A stretch of DNA of 43,990 nucleotides from positions 1 through 43,990 of the forward strand of contig JAHHHI010000010.1 of the NCBI GenBank assembly GCA_019359435.1, read 5' to 3'. Shown one piece after another: positions 41,674-43,990 of the stretch (positions are counted from its first letter, which is position 1; every line of letters starts with the position of its first letter). Source of the DNA: Kaiparowitsia implicata GSE-PSE-MK54-09C (GTDB taxonomy: Bacteria > Cyanobacteriota > Cyanobacteriia > Elainellales > Elainellaceae). The translations under genes and the position numbers were made by a program. The notes below the pieces were generated by a model, which was not told the DNA's origin, did not search any database, and saw only the letters and a program-made list of their open reading frames with translations.

Positions 41674-42846
41674 ATGCTGCCGTTCATTCGCTCAGACTTG
41701 GCTCAGTTAGTTGCCTATACCCCCCATCCTGGCAGCACCGTGCAGGGTTCTACTCCTTCCGTCCCGGTTCAAGTGGTTGACCGCCTCGACACGAATGAAA
41801 GCCCCTATGATCTACCCCCAGAACTAAAGCAAAAGCTGGCATGGCTCTATCAAAACGAGCTAGAAGCCAATCGCTACCCCGATGGCGGACATCAACAGTT
41901 GAAGCGGGCGATCGCCCACTATGCCAACATCAGCGCCCAGACTTTGTGGGTGCAGCCAGAGAATATCACAGTTGGCAACGGCTCCGACGAGCTTATCCGC
42001 TCGCTACTTATTGCCACATGTCTAGGTGGTGAGGGTTCAATTCTCGTCGCCGATCCAACCTTTTCGATGTATGGCATTACGGCCACTACGTTGGGGGTTT
42101 CCGTTCACAGCGTTGGCCGCGACGAGGGCACATTTGCGATTGATGTGGAAGCGGCCAATCAAATCTTGAACGGAGCGCCACAGCCCGCAGTGCGACTGCT
42201 GTTTGTAGTGCATCCCAACTCCCCAACGGGCAACGCCCTCACTCCAGCAGAAATTGACTGGCTGCGCCACGTGCCTGAGTCTGTGTTGGTAGTCATTGAC
42301 GAAGCCTATTTTGAATTCAGCGGCACATCCTTGCTGACGGAAATGCCCCAGCATCCCAACTGGGTTATCCTACGCACCTTTTCAAAAGCCTTTCGATTGG
42401 CATCGCATCGCGTGGGGTATGCCATCAGCCATCCTGAATTAGTAGCCACGCTCGACAAAATTCGCTTGCCCTACAACTTGCCTAGCCTGTCCCAGTCGGC
42501 AGCACTGCTCGCCCTCGAGCATGCGCCGAATTTGCTGGAGGTGATTGGCACGATTACGGCTGAGCGCGATCGCCTTTACCAAGCATTACAGCAGTGTCCC
42601 AGCCTCCAAGTGTGGCCCAGCGCAGCAAACCTGATATTCGCCCGTCTCACGCCTGAAGCAGTGGCGCAATCTGCACAATCTGCGGAAGAAGCGGCGATCG
42701 CCCTGTTCCAATCTCTCAAGACTCAGGGCACGCTCATTCGGTATATTGCAGGCGGTTTTCGGATTACTGTGGGCACGCCAGAGGAGAACCAGCGCACGCT
42801 CACGCGACTAACAGCAACGCTTCAGCGCCTATCGCTAGCGAAATAA
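41674..42846 (+). CDS. hisC: Histidinol-phosphate aminotransferase
   Basis: The 390-residue protein is a PLP-dependent class I/II aminotransferase with [14 protein letters not shown] at the start, [35 protein letters not shown] and [10 protein letters not shown]. The PLP-Lys motif is [15 protein letters not shown], near residue 235. This set matches HisC, which transaminates imidazole acetol phosphate to histidinol phosphate in histidine synthesis. The AAGGAG site is six to eight bases before ATG. Single gene. Confidence 0.92.
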   Translation: MLPFIRSDLAQLVAYTPHPGSTVQGSTPSVPVQVVDRLDTNESPYDLPPELKQKLAWLYQNELEANRYPDGGHQQLKRAIAHYANISAQTLWVQPENITVGNGSDELIRSLLIATCLGGEGSILVADPTFSMYGITATTLGVSVHSVGRDEGTFAIDVEAANQILNGAPQPAVRLLFVVHPNSPTGNALTPAEIDWLRHVPESVLVVIDEAYFEFSGTSLLTEMPQHPNWVILRTFSKAFRLASHRVGYAISHPELVATLDKIRLPYNLPSLSQSAALLALEHAPNLLEVIGTITAERDRLYQALQQCPSLQVWPSAANLIFARLTPEAVAQSAQSAEEAAIALFQSLKTQGTLIRYIAGGFRITVGTPEENQRTLTRLTATLQRLSLAK

Positions 42847-43108
42847 AACAAGCGCAGTTTGGCCGTCAATTCCTGTCTTTACTTGAGTCTTCAATACTGG
42901 GCTGGGGGACAGGAAGGTGCAAAGAAATAAAGGGTCAGACCACCAAGGGCTTCAACGTTACCCATGAAATTTATTTCTTGAGAAATAATATTTAGCCGAT
43001 TCAGAAGGTATGAATCTAAACCTAAACTCCTCGATTTTGATGCGTACGCAGATGCCGAACTTGTCAAAATTGGGGAGTTCGGTATGAGGACTTAATTCTA
43101 AAGAACGG
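42847..43108. other. Convergent intergenic with dyads
   Basis: It holds a near-palindrome AATTTATTTCTtgAGAAATAATATT near 42966-42990. A 7-bp hairpin CCGAACT / AGTTCGG near 43053-43083, just past the stop of the minus-strand zinc-ribbon gene, is a possible terminator. Confidence 0.45.
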
Positions 43109-43300
43109 CTAGCGTGCAAGTGAGATAGGCATGGCAATACCTGGGGCATACGCTTCAATAACTCGCCCTGTTGTGGCACAGGTAACCATGAGGTAGTCGC
43201 AAGCGGCACACTGAGTCCTTATAGTTTGTTGCTCTACCCCATGCATTCGCTCTGCTTTGCTTCCACAATTGGGGCAATGAATCTGTTCTACCACTTGCAT
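43109..43300 (-). CDS. Small zinc-ribbon protein
   Basis: The 63-residue protein has MQVVEQIHCPNCGSKAER and TQCAACDYLMVTC, giving two CxxC pairs that should hold one zinc, then TGRVIEAYAPGI. I recall near-identical short proteins in many cyanobacteria, without known function. It is on the minus strand. Confidence 0.8.
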   Translation of the reverse strand: MQVVEQIHCPNCGSKAERMHGVEQQTIRTQCAACDYLMVTCATTGRVIEAYAPGIAMPISLAR

Positions 43301-43905
43301 GTCTAAACCCTCGATTAATTCTTAAATGGCTGACGCCGCGCACTGCCCACTAATCCACCTTATTCTGAGAATGTCACAATTTTTATCATGCCAGCAACCA
43401 ACTCAAGGCAGATATGATGGTTTCGGTCGATAGTTGGCCTTTGAAATAGTGAAATAAACGATAGCCAAATTTAGATGAAATACTGTCACCAGACCCAATT
43501 GCAAAAATTGGATGTGACTTGGCAAATAAACTACAGCGCTGTTTAACTTAGCTTTATTAATTATGGCATTAATGGTTTGGGGATCAATAAAAAAACCTAT
43601 TAAATTTGCGTGAAGCTACTGAAACAGCCTGATCCCGAACAGAGCCTTATGCTCAGAAATTGGTTTAAGAGTGAGAGCGATCGCCCCAAGACATTATAAA
43701 AATGCCCAATGAGACATGAGAATTCTGAGACTCACAGGATGAATCTTTCGATACACCAGAGCGGAAGAGTCTCAATAGCAGCTTCGACGATGGAGAAGAG
43801 CCGTCAATTGTTCAAAGATGTATGAGTGATGAGGGCGATCGCTCAGATTACGTCAATAGATAATCCGGCGTTGCATAATTAGAAGATGAATTAGGATAAT
43901 CTGCG
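43301..43905. other. AT-rich intergenic with decayed coding traces
   Basis: Richer in A and T than the surroundings. It contains the minus-strand remnant described at 43386-43544 and, near the right end, a GGCGTTGCATAATTA stretch that may be the left end of the following insertion sequence. Confidence 0.45.
43386..43544 (-). pseudogene. Possible decayed gene remnant
   Basis: A 52-codon minus-strand frame without a start reads ...SHPIFAIGSGDSISSKFGYRLFHYFKGQLSTETIISALSWLLA and stops at 43386-43388. An adjacent frame upstream gives plausible protein (GFFIDPQTINAIINKAKLNSAV), as if a frameshift split one gene. No family recognised; low certainty. Confidence 0.35.
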
Positions 43906-43990
43906 ATGCAATGTCCCGAATGCGGAGCCACTCATATCCGTAAGAACGGCAAGAGGAAAGGTAAACAAAACCACATCTGCGTAACCTGCG
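43906..43990 (+). CDS. Start of an IS1-family transposase (InsA), cut by the window edge
   Basis: ATG 43906 opens MQCPECGATHIRKNGKRKGKQNHICVTC, the zinc-finger start of IS1-type InsA (CPxC...KNGxxxGKQ...CxxC). It is different in sequence from the IS1 remnant at 34541, so it belongs to another copy or subgroup. Confidence 0.75.
   Translation, partial: MQCPECGATHIRKNGKRKGKQNHICVTC

Noticed and set aside
1-43990. CRISPR arrays, tRNA and rRNA genes
   Set aside because: No regularly spaced repeats, and no tRNA T-arm (GGTTCGA-type) with matching acceptor stem was found by eye; a dedicated scan could still reveal one.

Overview
The window reads as a cyanobacterial chromosome segment. The octamer GCGATCGC (HIP1) occurs dozens of times inside and between genes. 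The gene content includes plastocyanin, a PsbV2-type cytochrome c, DUF502-nusB-ftsY, an HpsJ-like protein, a KGK-domain protein and CPA1-type antiport. Genus cannot be fixed from this window; a leptolyngbyoid/pseudanabaenalean type is only a guess.

Layout. 1-6100: a truncated (probably transposase) gene end, a ~1000-residue membrane-anchored coiled-coil protein, a family-3 periplasmic solute-binding protein and a COG3044-type ATPase. 6139-9198: a compact plus-strand cluster of MerR regulator, METTL7-like methyltransferase, double-DUF305 Met/His-rich lipoprotein and alpha/beta hydrolase, headed by a textbook MerR operator with a long spacer. 9546-14207: an MFS/ATP-translocase-like protein fused to HEAT repeats, a stand-alone cNMP-binding protein and a small amphipathic-helix protein. 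14496-18872: minus-strand DUF502, nusB, ftsY, rsmE. 19606-21448: HpsJ-like protein and 6-phosphogluconolactonase. 22179-28478: two FHA proteins (one a predicted pseudokinase), an M50-like protease, rsmI, an HDAC-family amidohydrolase, an untracked 38-residue membrane peptide and a DUF2470 protein. 29111-32974: an outer-membrane-like protein with a duplicated barrel domain, homoserine dehydrogenase, a small conserved protein and an XRE regulator. 33124-35664: CPA1 antiporter, a broken chimeric transposase remnant and a KGK protein. 36492-38850: psbV2-like gene, petE and a TPR protein. 38869-43990: SAM hydroxide adenosyltransferase-like protein, an ABC-permease fragment, a lipoprotein, hisC, a zinc-ribbon protein and the start of an IS1-family element.

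Structure beyond genes: a 128-129 bp MITE-like repeat occurs three times (14221, 23084, 28801). A ~40 bp hairpin element occurs twice with compensatory base changes (18013 minus, 41300 plus). Several long perfect palindromes lie at gene ends or in promoter regions.

Most of the window is ordinary housekeeping and envelope genes. The best candidates for unstudied biology are the MerR-methyltransferase-DUF305 cluster, the FHA pseudokinase with its neighbouring zinc-ribbon FHA protein, and the duplicated-barrel protein. No CRISPR array, tRNA or rRNA was recognised.
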